A DNA stretch of 64,000 nucleotides, taken from Mesorhizobium qingshengii. Lineage in GTDB: Bacteria > Pseudomonadota > Alphaproteobacteria > Rhizobiales > Rhizobiaceae. The notes under the pieces were generated by a model. It did no database searches. It had not been told where the DNA came from and was given only the letters and a program-made list of their open reading frames with translations. The position numbers were made by a program, and so were the translations under genes. Shown one piece after another: positions 45,723-56,473 of the stretch (its first letter is position 1; every line of letters begins with the position of its first letter). Location: NCBI RefSeq assembly GCF_900103325.1, contig NZ_FMXM01000002.1:248001-312000 (forward strand). The letters run 5' to 3'.

Positions 45723-47198
45723 ATGGACCAGACTGTCGGCAAACAGACGGCGGTGAAGACGGATGCGCCACTCAGCGAAGGCGAAAAGAATGCCATCATC
45801 GGCGGCGTTCTCCTGTCCATGCTGCTGGCCGCGCTCGATCAGACCATCGTCGCGCCGGCGATGCCGACGATGGCGCGCCTGCTCGGTCATGCCGAATATC
45901 TGCCCTGGATCGTCACCGGTTATCTCCTGACCGCCACGGCGGTGGCACCGCTCTATGGCAAGATCTCGGACGTCTACGGTCGCCGGCCGACGGTTTATGC
46001 AGCGATCCTCATATTCCTTGCCGGATCCCTGGTCAGTGCCATGGCGCCCAACATGCTGGTGCTGATCGTCGGCCGCGCGATCCAGGGCGCCGGCGGCGGC
46101 GGCCTGTTTGCGCTGGCGCAGACCGTGATCGGCGACCTCGTACCGCCACGAGAGCGTGCCCGTTACACGGCGTGGATCTCGGGCACCTGGGCGGTCGCCA
46201 GCATCGCCGGTCCGCTTCTGGGCGGCACATTCGCCGAACATCTGCACTGGTCTTTGATCTTCTGGATCAACATTCCGCTTGGTCTCGTCGCCATGGCCAT
46301 GATCAACAAACCACTGAAGAAGTTGCCGATCGCCGCGAAACATCATCGCATCGATGGCCTCGGCGCGCTGCTGCTCGTCGCGGCCACCGCCTTGCTGCTG
46401 CTGGCGTTGAACTGGGGCGGCAGCGAATATCCATGGCTGTCACGCGAAATCCTCGGACTGCTCGCCAGCTCGGCGGTCGTCTGGAGCTTTTTTGCGCTTC
46501 GGTTGCTGCGCGCCGCCGAGCCACTGGTCTCGCTCGAAGTGCTTGGCAACCCGATCGTCCTTGCCGGCACGCTCTCGATGTTCCTGCTGCAGGCCGCCAA
46601 TATCGGCCTGGCGGTCTACCTGCCGGTCTACCTGCAGTCGATCCTGGGGCTGTCGGCCAGTGCATCGGGAACCGCAATGCTCGGGCTCATGCTCGGCACC
46701 GTTGCCGGCGCGACACTCAGCGGTCGCACGATTCAGCGTTTCGTTCACTACAAGCGGATCGCGATGATAGGGGTGACCTTCGCCATCCTGTGCCTCGGCG
46801 TGCTCAGCCTGGTAGCGGGACATGCTTCGCTGCTGATCGTCGAGATCCTGACGACCTGCGTCGGCCTGGGCAGCGGGACGACATTTCCGGTTGCCACCGT
46901 GTCGGTCCAGAACGCCGTCGATCAGGCCCATCTGGGCGTCGCCACCGGCGTGTTGACCTTCCTTCGCTCATTGGGCAGCGCACTTGGCGTCGCCGTCCTT
47001 GGCGCGGTCGCGCTCGGCTACGGCCTGCCGCTGGCCAGCGAAGGCGTGCAGGCGGCCAGTGCCGCCGTCGAGGCCGCGGCATTCGTCATGATCTTCCTCA
47101 CCGCGGCGGCAATGTTGTTGATGGCGCTCGTAGCGCTCGGGCTGATGCCGGAGAAGCCGCTGCGCGGCCACCCCGCGGCTCCTGTGCTGGCTGATTAG
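45723..47198 (+). CDS. DHA2 family MFS drug transporter
   Basis: A 491-residue, 14-span transporter of the DHA2 (EmrB/QacA) group. Landmarks are LLAALDQTIVAPAMPTMARL (motif D1), ITGYLLTATAVAPLYGKISD-like motif A with GKISDVYGRRP, and GRAIQGAGGGGLFALAQTVI (motif C region). It would expel lipophilic drugs by proton exchange. No EmrA partner or regulator is adjacent. ATG 45723 was chosen over a TTG six bases upstream. It is convergent with the ferredoxin reductase, 3 bases apart. Confidence 0.92.
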   Translation: MDQTVGKQTAVKTDAPLSEGEKNAIIGGVLLSMLLAALDQTIVAPAMPTMARLLGHAEYLPWIVTGYLLTATAVAPLYGKISDVYGRRPTVYAAILIFLAGSLVSAMAPNMLVLIVGRAIQGAGGGGLFALAQTVIGDLVPPRERARYTAWISGTWAVASIAGPLLGGTFAEHLHWSLIFWINIPLGLVAMAMINKPLKKLPIAAKHHRIDGLGALLLVAATALLLLALNWGGSEYPWLSREILGLLASSAVVWSFFALRLLRAAEPLVSLEVLGNPIVLAGTLSMFLLQAANIGLAVYLPVYLQSILGLSASASGTAMLGLMLGTVAGATLSGRTIQRFVHYKRIAMIGVTFAILCLGVLSLVAGHASLLIVEILTTCVGLGSGTTFPVATVSVQNAVDQAHLGVATGVLTFLRSLGSALGVAVLGAVALGYGLPLASEGVQAASAAVEAAAFVMIFLTAAAMLLMALVALGLMPEKPLRGHPAAPVLAD

Positions 47199-47201
47199 AG
47201 G

Positions 47202-48637
<1,436 letters not shown>

Positions 48638-48737
48638 TTGTCACCTGAAGGGAGTCCCAGCCGAGATAATCACTCCGGCAGACAAGTCAACTGCCGCGCG
48701 AAAGCGCCGCTGCTTGACGTTTTTCCGCAAACCGGGC

Positions 48738-49106
48738 TCAGCGATTGATGGCGGCTATAAAATCGCGCACTTCGTCGATCAGCCTGCCAAGCCGCCTGAG
48801 CGTCTGATCGTCTTCCGGCCGATGCTCGATCTCGGTGGCGCAATCGGCAATGGCAAACGCACCCACGCCCCGTGCCGACCCCTTCAGCCCGTGAGCGAGC
48901 AGCAGGCGGTCCTTGATATTGGCGTCGACTATTCTGTCGCGCACCGACAGCGCCTGTTGTACAAAGAGCGCCAGCACCTCCTGTTCGAGGCTGCGGTCGC
49001 CCATCGTCTGGCGGGCAAGATGTGCCAAATCGACCGGCCGTGATCGTCTTGGTCCCGATACGTCGCCCCCGGGCATTGAGAAGGCAATGCCGCTTTCGCC
49101 ACGCAT
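48738..49106 (-). CDS. Orphan histidine phosphotransfer (Hpt) protein
   Basis: A 122-residue protein with an Hpt four-helix domain. The phosphoacceptor is His72 in LLAHGLKGSARGVGAFAIAD (HxxKGxA), with Lys75 conserved. No kinase or receiver gene is adjacent. Hpt proteins relay phosphate between receiver domains. It is divergent from the GPR-like giant gene. SixA, a phosphatase of Hpt domains, is encoded at 36 kb in the same window. A link to CckA or another relay is possible but not shown. Confidence 0.85.
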   Translation of the reverse strand: MRGESGIAFSMPGGDVSGPRRSRPVDLAHLARQTMGDRSLEQEVLALFVQQALSVRDRIVDANIKDRLLLAHGLKGSARGVGAFAIADCATEIEHRPEDDQTLRRLGRLIDEVRDFIAAINR

Positions 49107-49378
49107 GAACTCGAACTCCGTTTCTTCGACCGCCCGAATACCTAGGCGAATCCAGTGGACAACGGGTTAATGAGTGGCCCGGAAAAATGTTGCGAAAGCG
49201 GCGCCGAAATCACGGTTCTGTTAACCTTATATTTAAAGTTTTACACATCTCGTGGAATGCATGTTTTCTTTACCCCCCTGTGTCATTACGATACGAGGGG
49301 TCCATTTTCAGCCTCCTGCGCGAGGGTACGACAAACAGAATTATAAGCCCGCGGCAGCTAGTACAGGGTAGCGAAGGC

Positions 49379-52300
49379 ATGGCGAAGAAACCAACGACGA
49401 CGAGAACTCTCGACAACGACGTGGCCAGGGAACTGGAAAAGGCGCTCGATATCGACCTCAGCGGCGATATCGGCGGCGGCGACCTCGACATCGCGGCTTC
49501 GATGGAAGATCTGGAAGCGCAGATATCCCAGGCCGCCGACGAATTGGCGCGCGAGGGACGCAATCAGAAGCCGGAGCCCGCCGTCAATCAGAGCCAGGTT
49601 GCGAAACCCGCGCCCCAGGCCAAGCCTGCCGAATTGCGTCCCGTTGAAACACGCAATGGCGCCCAGCCCGCCGGTTTCGCGCCAGCCAATGACGATCGCC
49701 AGAAGGACTACAAGACGCTCCTTCACGGCCTCAACAGGCGTGCCTCGAACACCATTTACTGGGTCGTTGCCTTTGTCTCGCTCGCCTGGATCGCCGGCGC
49801 CGGCGGATTGGCCAATCTCCTTTTCGGGCCGAGCATCTGGAGAATCCGTACGCTCGACCAGTTTTTTGCCCGTCCCGAACTGATCGGCCTCGCGGTCGCG
49901 GCGGTTGTGCCCGTCATCCTGTTCTGGGCCTTCGCGGCGATGATTCGCCGCGCCCAGGAAATGCGCATTGCCGCCCAGTCGATGACTGAAGTGGCGTTCC
50001 GCCTGACCGAGCCGGAAAACCTTGCCCAGGACCGCGTCATGATGATCGGCCAGGCCGTTCGCCGCGAAGTCGCGGCCATGGGCGAAGGCATCGAACGCAC
50101 CCTTGCCCGCGCCGTGGAGCTGGAAACGCTGGTCCACAGCGAAGTCAACCAGATCGAACGCTCCTATTCGGAAAACGAATCCCGCATCCGTTCGCTCGTC
50201 GACGGGCTCGGCAGCGAGCGCGAAGCCGTTGTCACCCACGCCGAGCGGGTCCGCGCCTCGATCACCGGGGCGCATGAGACGCTGAAGGACGAGATCGGCG
50301 CCGCCAGCGACATCATCCGCGACAGCATCCTCAATGCTTCGACCAAGCTGTCGATGACGATCACCAATTCCGGCGACACCCTCATCGACCGTATCAATGA
50401 AAGCTCGATGTCGATCTTCGATTCGGTGGAAGGCCGGCTCGATTCGATCACCGACCGGCTGTCGACCTCGGGCGAGGCCTTCGCCAGCCTTCTCGACACG
50501 CGCATTGCCAAGTTGACGGACACCACCGACGGTCTGACACGGTCGTTGACCGACCTGCTCGACGATCGCACCACCGGCATGGTGTCGCTGCTTGGCGGCG
50601 CCGCGCGCACGCTGAGTTCCGAATTCGAAGCCAGCCTCAGCGGCATCGAGCGGACGCTGGCCGAACGCGGTCAGGCGCTGATCAGCGAATTCCAGACCCG
50701 CGCCGAGGCGCTGGACACCGGAACGCAGAAGCTCAATGCGGCGCTCGAGGCCCGCGCCCGCCAGATCAACGAGACGCTGGTCGAACGCGCCCGCGAAATC
50801 GCTCATACCTTTGCCGAGAGCAAGGACACGCTGTCGGCGATGATCGATCAGGGCAAGACCCAGATCGGTGCCGACATGGCCGACATCGTCACGTCGACCT
50901 CCTCCATGCTCGAAGCCCGCGCCAGCGATTTCGCCGGCCGCATGGAAGCGGCGCGTCATGTCGTCTCGCGCTCGTTCGACAGCGACATCCAGCGGCTTGC
51001 CGATGCCCGCGTCGGCATCGAAGAAGCCGTCGAAAATCACAGCCGCAAACTTTCCGAAAGCCGCGACCGCATGGCCGCGGCCATGGAGGCCGACCTGGCG
51101 AAGTTCGCCGAGGGCCGCGCCGGTATCGATGCGGCGGTAACCAACCAGGTGCAGAAGCTGGCCGAAGGCCGCAACCTGATCTCGCGTGCACTCGAAGAAG
51201 ATCTGCGCAAGGTCAATGAATCGAGGGCAGCCATCGACGCGTCGCTGGGCAGCCATCTCGAAAGGCTGGAAGAAGGCCGCAACAGGCTGTCCAGCGCCTT
51301 GAATGAAGACTCCGGGAAATTGGTGCAAGCCCGCACGATCATTGATGAAATGGTTGCCGGACATGTCGGAAAACTGGCTGAAGGCCGCAACATCCTGTCG
51401 CGCGCCCTGGAGGCTGATCTCGGCAAATTGTCCGACAGCCGCGCCAGCATCGACGGCCTCGTCGCCGGCCAGGTCGAGAAGATCGCCGAGGGCCGCGCCG
51501 TGCTCGCCAAGGCGCTGGAAAACGACATCATCGGCATCAAGAGCCTCATCGAAACCCATTCCGCCAAGCTGGCGGAGGACCGGACGCAGCTTTCCCGCTC
51601 GCTCGACGATGATCTGTCCGGCATACGTGGCCTGATCGAGGGCCATTCAGGGCGGCTGGCCGAGGACCGCAGCTTGCTGTCGCAGACACTTGAGGCCGAC
51701 CTTGCCAAGCTCGCCGAGAGCCGCTCGAGCATCGACGGCCTCGTCGCCGGCCAGGTCGAGAAGCTGGCCGAGGGCCGTGATATCCTCAAGCGAGCCCTTG
51801 AATCCGACCTGAACACGATCAAGGGCGTCATCGCCAGCCAGTCGGAAAAGCTGGCCGACGATCGCGGGCAGCTTTCGCAGGCCCTGGAAACCGATTTGCA
51901 GAATGTGAACAGTGTCATCGCCGATCACATGAACAGGCTGGTTCAGGATCGCTCGACCTTGTCGAAGGCACTCGAGGAGGACCTCGCCAAGCTGGCCGAG
52001 AGCCGCTCCAGCATCGACGGTCTGGTCGCCGGCCAGGTCGAGAAACTGGCCGAAGGCCGCGACATCCTGCGGCGGGCGCTGGAAGCCGACCTCAATGCGG
52101 TCAAGAGCACCGTTGCCGACCAGTCGCAGAAACTGATCGACGACCGGGCACAGTTCGCGCGGGCGCTCGAAGCCGACCTCGAAAGCGTCAACGGCCTGGT
52201 GAACAGCCATTCCGAACGGCTCGCCCAGGACCGTTCGACGCTGTCGAAGGCGCTCCAGGCTGATCTTGAAAACGTCGGCGGTCTCGTCAACAACCACGCG

Positions 52301-55300
52301 GACAGGCTCGTTCAGCAGCGTTCGACCCTATCGAAGGCGCTTGAGGACGACCTCGCCAAGCTGGCCGAAAGCCGCTCCAGCATCGACGGTCTGGTCGCCG
52401 GCCAGGTCGAGAAGCTGGCCGAAGGCCGCGATATCCTGAAGCGCGCGCTGGAAGCCGATCTGGCCAAGCTGGCCGAAAGCCGCTCCAGCATCGACGGCTT
52501 GGTCGCTGGTCAGGTGGAGAAGCTGGCCGAGGGCCGAGACATTCTCAAGCGCGCCCTCGAGGCCGACCTGCAGAAGCTGACCGAAAGCCGCGGCGACATC
52601 GACAACGTCATCGCCGGACATGTCGGCAAGCTGGCCGAAGGCCGCAATATGCTGAGCCGCGCGTTGGAAGACGATCTCGGCAAGCTCGCCGAGACCCGCA
52701 AGGACGTCGACCGCTCGCTGTCGGGCCACATCGACCAGATCGCCGCACGAAGCACCGGCATTTCCGATGCGATTGCTGCCGACGTCGAGAAGATCGAGCA
52801 GGCGTTCAGCCGCCAGACCGGCATCATCGAGGAACGCGCCGGCACCATGGAGCGAGCGCTCTCGACAGGTGTCGACAACGTCCGCAGCGTGCTCGAGAAG
52901 AGTGCCGTCTTCGTTGCCGGTGCGTTGCGCGAAAAGGTCCTGGAAGTCACCAGCACGCTGCATGAGCAGGCCGGTGCGGCATTCAGCGACGCCGACCGCA
53001 AGATCGCCGAGCGCGCCGAGCAGACCTCCGCCGCCCTGCTGGCGAGGGCCGAAGACATCGCCCGCACCTTCGAGGAGGCCGATCGTCGCCTGCACGCCCG
53101 TGCGGAGGACACGTCGAACGCCCTTCTTGCCCGCGCGGACGATACCTCCAGTTCCCTGCTGGCGCGCGCCCATGAAACCGCCGATCAACTGGCCGCTCGT
53201 GCAAGTGAGATTGCCGGCACCTTTGACGTGGCGGACCAGAAGCTGGCCGCCCGCGCCCAGGAGACCGCCGATCAGTTGACGGCCCGCGCTAGCGAGATTG
53301 CCGGTACCTTCGATGCTGCCGACCAGAAGCTGGTCGCCCGCGCCGTCGAAACGGCACAGTCGCTCGCCGCGCGCGCCGGCGACATTCTGCGCAACTTCGA
53401 AAGCGCCGACCAGCGGCTCGGCATGCGCATCGGCGAATCGGCCGAAGCGCTTGCCGCGCGTGCATCGGACCTTGGCCGCATCTTCGACGCCGCCGACCAG
53501 CAACTGGTCTCGCGCATCGCCGAAGGTTCCGAAGCGCTGTCGAGCCGCGCGTCGGAGATCGGCCGCATCTTCGACGATGCCGATCAGCGCCTTGTCTCGC
53601 GCATCGCCAGCAGCACATCGACGATCGGCGAGCACGCGGAGACCATCGTCGGTGCTTTCGCCAACACCGAGCAGAGGGTCGCCGACCGTGCGCGGCAGAC
53701 CGGCCAGGAACTGGCCGTGCATGCCCGTGAGATCGAGCAGGCGCTTGCCGGTGCCGACGAGCGGCTCGCATCGAGCGCGGCGGCCGCGGCCGCCCGTGTC
53801 GAGGAGCAGATCGCCGGTGTCGAGAACCGTCTCGCCTACACGGCCGAAACGATGGGCCAGAAGCTCAACGAGCAGGTGTCGAGTGCCGAGGCGCAACTCG
53901 TGTCGCGCGCCAACGTCATCGCGGAGACCTTCACTGCGGTTGGCCAGCACATCGGCCAGAGCACCAACGACGCCGCCAAGACCATCGGCGCCAACACCCG
54001 CGAGCTCAACACCATGCTCGCGGCGCGCTCGGCCGAAATGTCGAAGATCCTCGACGAAACCGCGCGGCCTTTGGTCGAGCGCTTCGCCCAAGGCGGCTCG
54101 GAGCTGCAAAAGAGCATGGAAGAGGTCACCGAACGCGCCACGGAAAAGCTGCGCAGCGAGAATGCCGCACTGGTCAATGCGCTCGCCAGCCGCACGGCCG
54201 AGACATTGTCGGCCGTCGAAGGCGCTCGCTCGTCGCTGTCCGACAGCGTCGCCGACCTCATTGGCCGCATGACCAAGTCCAGCTCGCAGCTCGGTCAGTT
54301 GATCGAGCAGGCCGCGGTCAATCTCGGCCAGGTCGACGAACGGCTGAGCGGCAGCACGCAAAGCTTCGCCGCAACCACGGAGAAGGCCGCGCAGACCTTC
54401 GCCAGCTCGGCGCGGCTGGTCGATTCGAACACGACAAGGTTGACGGAACTGTCGTCGTCCACCTTGCGCGAGGTCGCCTCGATCGCCACCAAGTTCGACG
54501 AACACAGCCGCCTGCTGTCCAGTGCTTCGGACCTGCTGAGCTCGGCCCAGAGCAATCTCGAGCACACGCTCGAAAGGCAATCGTCGCTCGAGGACCTCGC
54601 CGTCGGCCTGGTCAAGAAGTCGGAAGATCTCGAAAAGGTCATGCGCTCGTTCGAAAGCCTCGTCGGCCAGACGCTGCAGAACGCCGAGGGCAAGACGATG
54701 GAGTCGGCCGACAAGATCCGCAACGCCATCACCGAAGTCGTCGATTCGGCAACCAAGCGCTTCGCCGATGCGACCGAGGAAATGCGCCGCACCGCGGGCT
54801 CGATCAAGAGCGAGCTCGACCTCACCCGCGCCGAGCTCAAGAAGGGCGTCATCGAGATGCCGGAAGAGGCAAAGGAATCGACCTCGGCCATCCGCCGTGC
54901 CGTTTCCGAGCAGATCAACGCCTTGAAAGAGCTTTCGGACATCGTTGCGAAGTCCGGCCGCAGTGGCGATACCTCTGAAACGCGCAATCTGCGCCCGGCG
55001 CCCCAAGCGCCGGCCGCCCGCGCGCCCGAGCCACCGCGTCGCGCGCCGGCACCACAGCCGGAGCTTCGCACACCTCAGGCGCCGTTGGGCGGCCCCGCGC
55101 TGCGTGGCACGCTCGACCTCGAGCGTCCGGCCGAGGCGGCACCACGCCAGCGTGCCGATGCCAGCGCCCGTACGCCGCAAGGCGGCTGGGTCCGTGATCT
55201 GCTGAGTGGAGCATCGCGCGAGGAGGAAGCCAGGCCGGCAACGCCAGCGGAAGCACCGCGCGCGACTCCTGCCCAGCGCTCGCCGCTGCACGTCGTGGAA

Positions 55301-55633
55301 TCGCTGAACTCGCTGTCCGTCGATATCGCGCGGGCCATCGACCACGATGCTTCGATCGAGTTGTGGAACCGCTATCGGCGCGGCGAGCGTGACGTGTTCA
55401 CTCGGCGGCTCTACACGCTGAAGGGTCAGCAGACGTTTGACGAGATCCGCCGCAAGTATCAGGCGGAGGCCGAGTTCCGCGCCGCCGTCGACCGCTATTG
55501 CGACGATTTCGAGAAGCTGCTCAAGGATGTCGCGCGCAATGACCGCGACAACATCATGGCTCAGACCTATCTGACGTCGGACACCGGCAAGGTCTACACC
55601 ATGCTGGCCCACGCCAGCGGCCGCCTGCACTAG
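49379..55633 (+). CDS. Giant coiled-coil membrane protein, GPR/RgsE-like polar growth factor
   Basis: A 2,084-residue protein. Order: a soluble N-terminus (1-120), two membrane helices (about 125-147 and 167-189), then about 1,680 residues of helical repeats, a Pro/Ala-rich linker (about 1870-1960) and a conserved C-terminal domain (1968-2084, SVDIARAIDHDASIELWNRY). The repeats at 557-1119 are exact modules of 18 residues (such as KLAESRSSIDGLVAGQVE) and 11 residues. At about 1202-1456 they are mostly 29 residues. Size, membrane anchor and apolipoprotein-like repeats match Agrobacterium GROWTH POLE RING protein and its Sinorhizobium homologue RgsE, which organise polar growth. ATG 49379 is preceded by GAAGG; upstream in-frame codons look non-coding. 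Confidence 0.85.
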   Translation: MAKKPTTTRTLDNDVARELEKALDIDLSGDIGGGDLDIAASMEDLEAQISQAADELAREGRNQKPEPAVNQSQVAKPAPQAKPAELRPVETRNGAQPAGFAPANDDRQKDYKTLLHGLNRRASNTIYWVVAFVSLAWIAGAGGLANLLFGPSIWRIRTLDQFFARPELIGLAVAAVVPVILFWAFAAMIRRAQEMRIAAQSMTEVAFRLTEPENLAQDRVMMIGQAVRREVAAMGEGIERTLARAVELETLVHSEVNQIERSYSENESRIRSLVDGLGSEREAVVTHAERVRASITGAHETLKDEIGAASDIIRDSILNASTKLSMTITNSGDTLIDRINESSMSIFDSVEGRLDSITDRLSTSGEAFASLLDTRIAKLTDTTDGLTRSLTDLLDDRTTGMVSLLGGAARTLSSEFEASLSGIERTLAERGQALISEFQTRAEALDTGTQKLNAALEARARQINETLVERAREIAHTFAESKDTLSAMIDQGKTQIGADMADIVTSTSSMLEARASDFAGRMEAARHVVSRSFDSDIQRLADARVGIEEAVENHSRKLSESRDRMAAAMEADLAKFAEGRAGIDAAVTNQVQKLAEGRNLISRALEEDLRKVNESRAAIDASLGSHLERLEEGRNRLSSALNEDSGKLVQARTIIDEMVAGHVGKLAEGRNILSRALEADLGKLSDSRASIDGLVAGQVEKIAEGRAVLAKALENDIIGIKSLIETHSAKLAEDRTQLSRSLDDDLSGIRGLIEGHSGRLAEDRSLLSQTLEADLAKLAESRSSIDGLVAGQVEKLAEGRDILKRALESDLNTIKGVIASQSEKLADDRGQLSQALETDLQNVNSVIADHMNRLVQDRSTLSKALEEDLAKLAESRSSIDGLVAGQVEKLAEGRDILRRALEADLNAVKSTVADQSQKLIDDRAQFARALEADLESVNGLVNSHSERLAQDRSTLSKALQADLENVGGLVNNHADRLVQQRSTLSKALEDDLAKLAESRSSIDGLVAGQVEKLAEGRDILKRALEADLAKLAESRSSIDGLVAGQVEKLAEGRDILKRALEADLQKLTESRGDIDNVIAGHVGKLAEGRNMLSRALEDDLGKLAETRKDVDRSLSGHIDQIAARSTGISDAIAADVEKIEQAFSRQTGIIEERAGTMERALSTGVDNVRSVLEKSAVFVAGALREKVLEVTSTLHEQAGAAFSDADRKIAERAEQTSAALLARAEDIARTFEEADRRLHARAEDTSNALLARADDTSSSLLARAHETADQLAARASEIAGTFDVADQKLAARAQETADQLTARASEIAGTFDAADQKLVARAVETAQSLAARAGDILRNFESADQRLGMRIGESAEALAARASDLGRIFDAADQQLVSRIAEGSEALSSRASEIGRIFDDADQRLVSRIASSTSTIGEHAETIVGAFANTEQRVADRARQTGQELAVHAREIEQALAGADERLASSAAAAAARVEEQIAGVENRLAYTAETMGQKLNEQVSSAEAQLVSRANVIAETFTAVGQHIGQSTNDAAKTIGANTRELNTMLAARSAEMSKILDETARPLVERFAQGGSELQKSMEEVTERATEKLRSENAALVNALASRTAETLSAVEGARSSLSDSVADLIGRMTKSSSQLGQLIEQAAVNLGQVDERLSGSTQSFAATTEKAAQTFASSARLVDSNTTRLTELSSSTLREVASIATKFDEHSRLLSSASDLLSSAQSNLEHTLERQSSLEDLAVGLVKKSEDLEKVMRSFESLVGQTLQNAEGKTMESADKIRNAITEVVDSATKRFADATEEMRRTAGSIKSELDLTRAELKKGVIEMPEEAKESTSAIRRAVSEQINALKELSDIVAKSGRSGDTSETRNLRPAPQAPAARAPEPPRRAPAPQPELRTPQAPLGGPALRGTLDLERPAEAAPRQRADASARTPQGGWVRDLLSGASREEEARPATPAEAPRATPAQRSPLHVVESLNSLSVDIARAIDHDASIELWNRYRRGERDVFTRRLYTLKGQQTFDEIRRKYQAEAEFRAAVDRYCDDFEKLLKDVARNDRDNIMAQTYLTSDTGKVYTMLAHASGRLH
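51047..52735 (+). repeat. Array of 27 eighteen-residue and 7 eleven-residue coding modules
   Basis: By hand alignment, residues 557-1119 of the GPR-like protein split without remainder into 27 units of 54 bases and 7 units of 33 bases (563 residues). The 18-mers begin mostly (K/R)LAE(S/G/D)R. Two adjacent 108-base pairs at 52358 and 52466 encode 35 of 36 identical residues with many silent differences. Confidence 0.9.
52982..53746 (+). repeat. Second array of 29-residue coding repeats
   Basis: Residues about 1202-1456 split into seven 29-residue units beginning F-x-x-A-D-Q-(K/R)-L, plus one unit of 51 residues (29+22). The unit equals one 18-mer plus one 11-mer of the first array. Confidence 0.85.
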
Positions 55634-55656
55634 GCGCGGCCCTGCAAGAAACAAAC

Positions 55657-55684
55657 AAAAAGGCGGGAGATTTCCCGCCTTTTT
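55657..55684. terminator. Bidirectional intrinsic terminator after the GPR-like gene
   Basis: AAAAAGGCGGGA and TCCCGCCTTTTT form a perfect 12-base inverted repeat with a 4-base loop, followed by T on the plus strand and preceded by A. It starts 24 bases after the stop codon and also faces the lipoprotein gene of the Mla operon. Confidence 0.92.
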
Positions 55685-55785
55685 CATTTTGATCGATTTG
55701 TTGTGTTGGCGCGTACGCAGCGCCGCCTCCCTTGCGGGGCTATCAGCGTTGTCAGAACTGTTGCGCGACCAATCCTTTACGGAGA

Positions 55786-56394
55786 TCAGATCACCGAATC
55801 CGTCCAGCGCACGATCTGCTTGGCCGCATCCCCGAAAGCATTGTCGAGCGCGTTGACATAGGCGGGATTGCCGCTGCCCGAAACTGGCGCGGATGAGGTG
55901 AAGCTCTTGGAGGCACGCACCTCGCCGTTGCGATCGTTCAGGATGCGCACGAACAAGTCGACCTCGGCATGCTCGCCGCCGTCGACGCGCACTTCGAACG
56001 AACGGACCTCGACGATCACCTGATAGTCGATCGCCAGGCCCTCGCCCGGCTTGCCGACGCCGGCAAAGCTGCCTGAGCGCTGGAACGTCTCGGCCAGCCG
56101 CGCCTGCACGATCAACGGCAGCCGGTCGGCCCACTGCGCGCCCTTGAGATACTGGATCGAATGATCCGAAGGCTTGATGACGATGTTCTGGCTATCCAGC
56201 GCCTTGAGGGCGGACGGCTGGGCGATGAGAATCTGGCGGCGGCTGTGGCCGTGTGCGTCGATCGACGGCGCCGAAAGCTCGAACGTATCCAGCGGCGCAG
56301 GCTTGCCGCCCAGCGCGGCGCAACCGGCAAGCGATAGCGCAAGCAGTGCGGCAGCCGATATCAACCCGCTCGTTCTCACCCAAACAGACTTCAC
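55786..56394 (-). CDS. ABC-type transport auxiliary lipoprotein (PqiC-like)
   Basis: A 202-residue lipoprotein with the lipobox LSLAGCAALGG, so it would be anchored at the outer membrane. The mature part (APLDTFELSAPSIDAHGHSR, HSIQYLKGAQWADRLPLIVQ, DYQVIVEVRSFEVRVDGGEH) matches the ABC_trans_aux/PqiC type, partners of MCE lipid transporters. GTG 56394 gives the most normal signal peptide (MKSVWVRTSGLISAAALLAL); ATG 56436 is an alternative. It is the last gene of the Mla-type operon. Confidence 0.85.
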   Translation of the reverse strand: MKSVWVRTSGLISAAALLALSLAGCAALGGKPAPLDTFELSAPSIDAHGHSRRQILIAQPSALKALDSQNIVIKPSDHSIQYLKGAQWADRLPLIVQARLAETFQRSGSFAGVGKPGEGLAIDYQVIVEVRSFEVRVDGGEHAEVDLFVRILNDRNGEVRASKSFTSSAPVSGSGNPAYVNALDNAFGDAAKQIVRWTDSVI

Positions 56395-56473
56395 GCGCGA
56401 TCCCCGTTGTCCCCGGATCGTAAGATCAACCCGCATCCGCAGCTCATGTTCTTGGGGCGAGCGGCGGCCGAAG

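Noticed and set aside
51047..52735. Regular direct repeats that might suggest a CRISPR array
   Set aside because: The repeats are in-frame coding modules of 54 and 33 bases without unique spacers, and no cas gene is present.
52328..56134. Very long open frame on the minus strand opposite the GPR-like gene
   Set aside because: It is a shadow of the high-GC repetitive coding strand; it has no domain or ribosome binding site and crosses the terminator and part of the lipoprotein gene.
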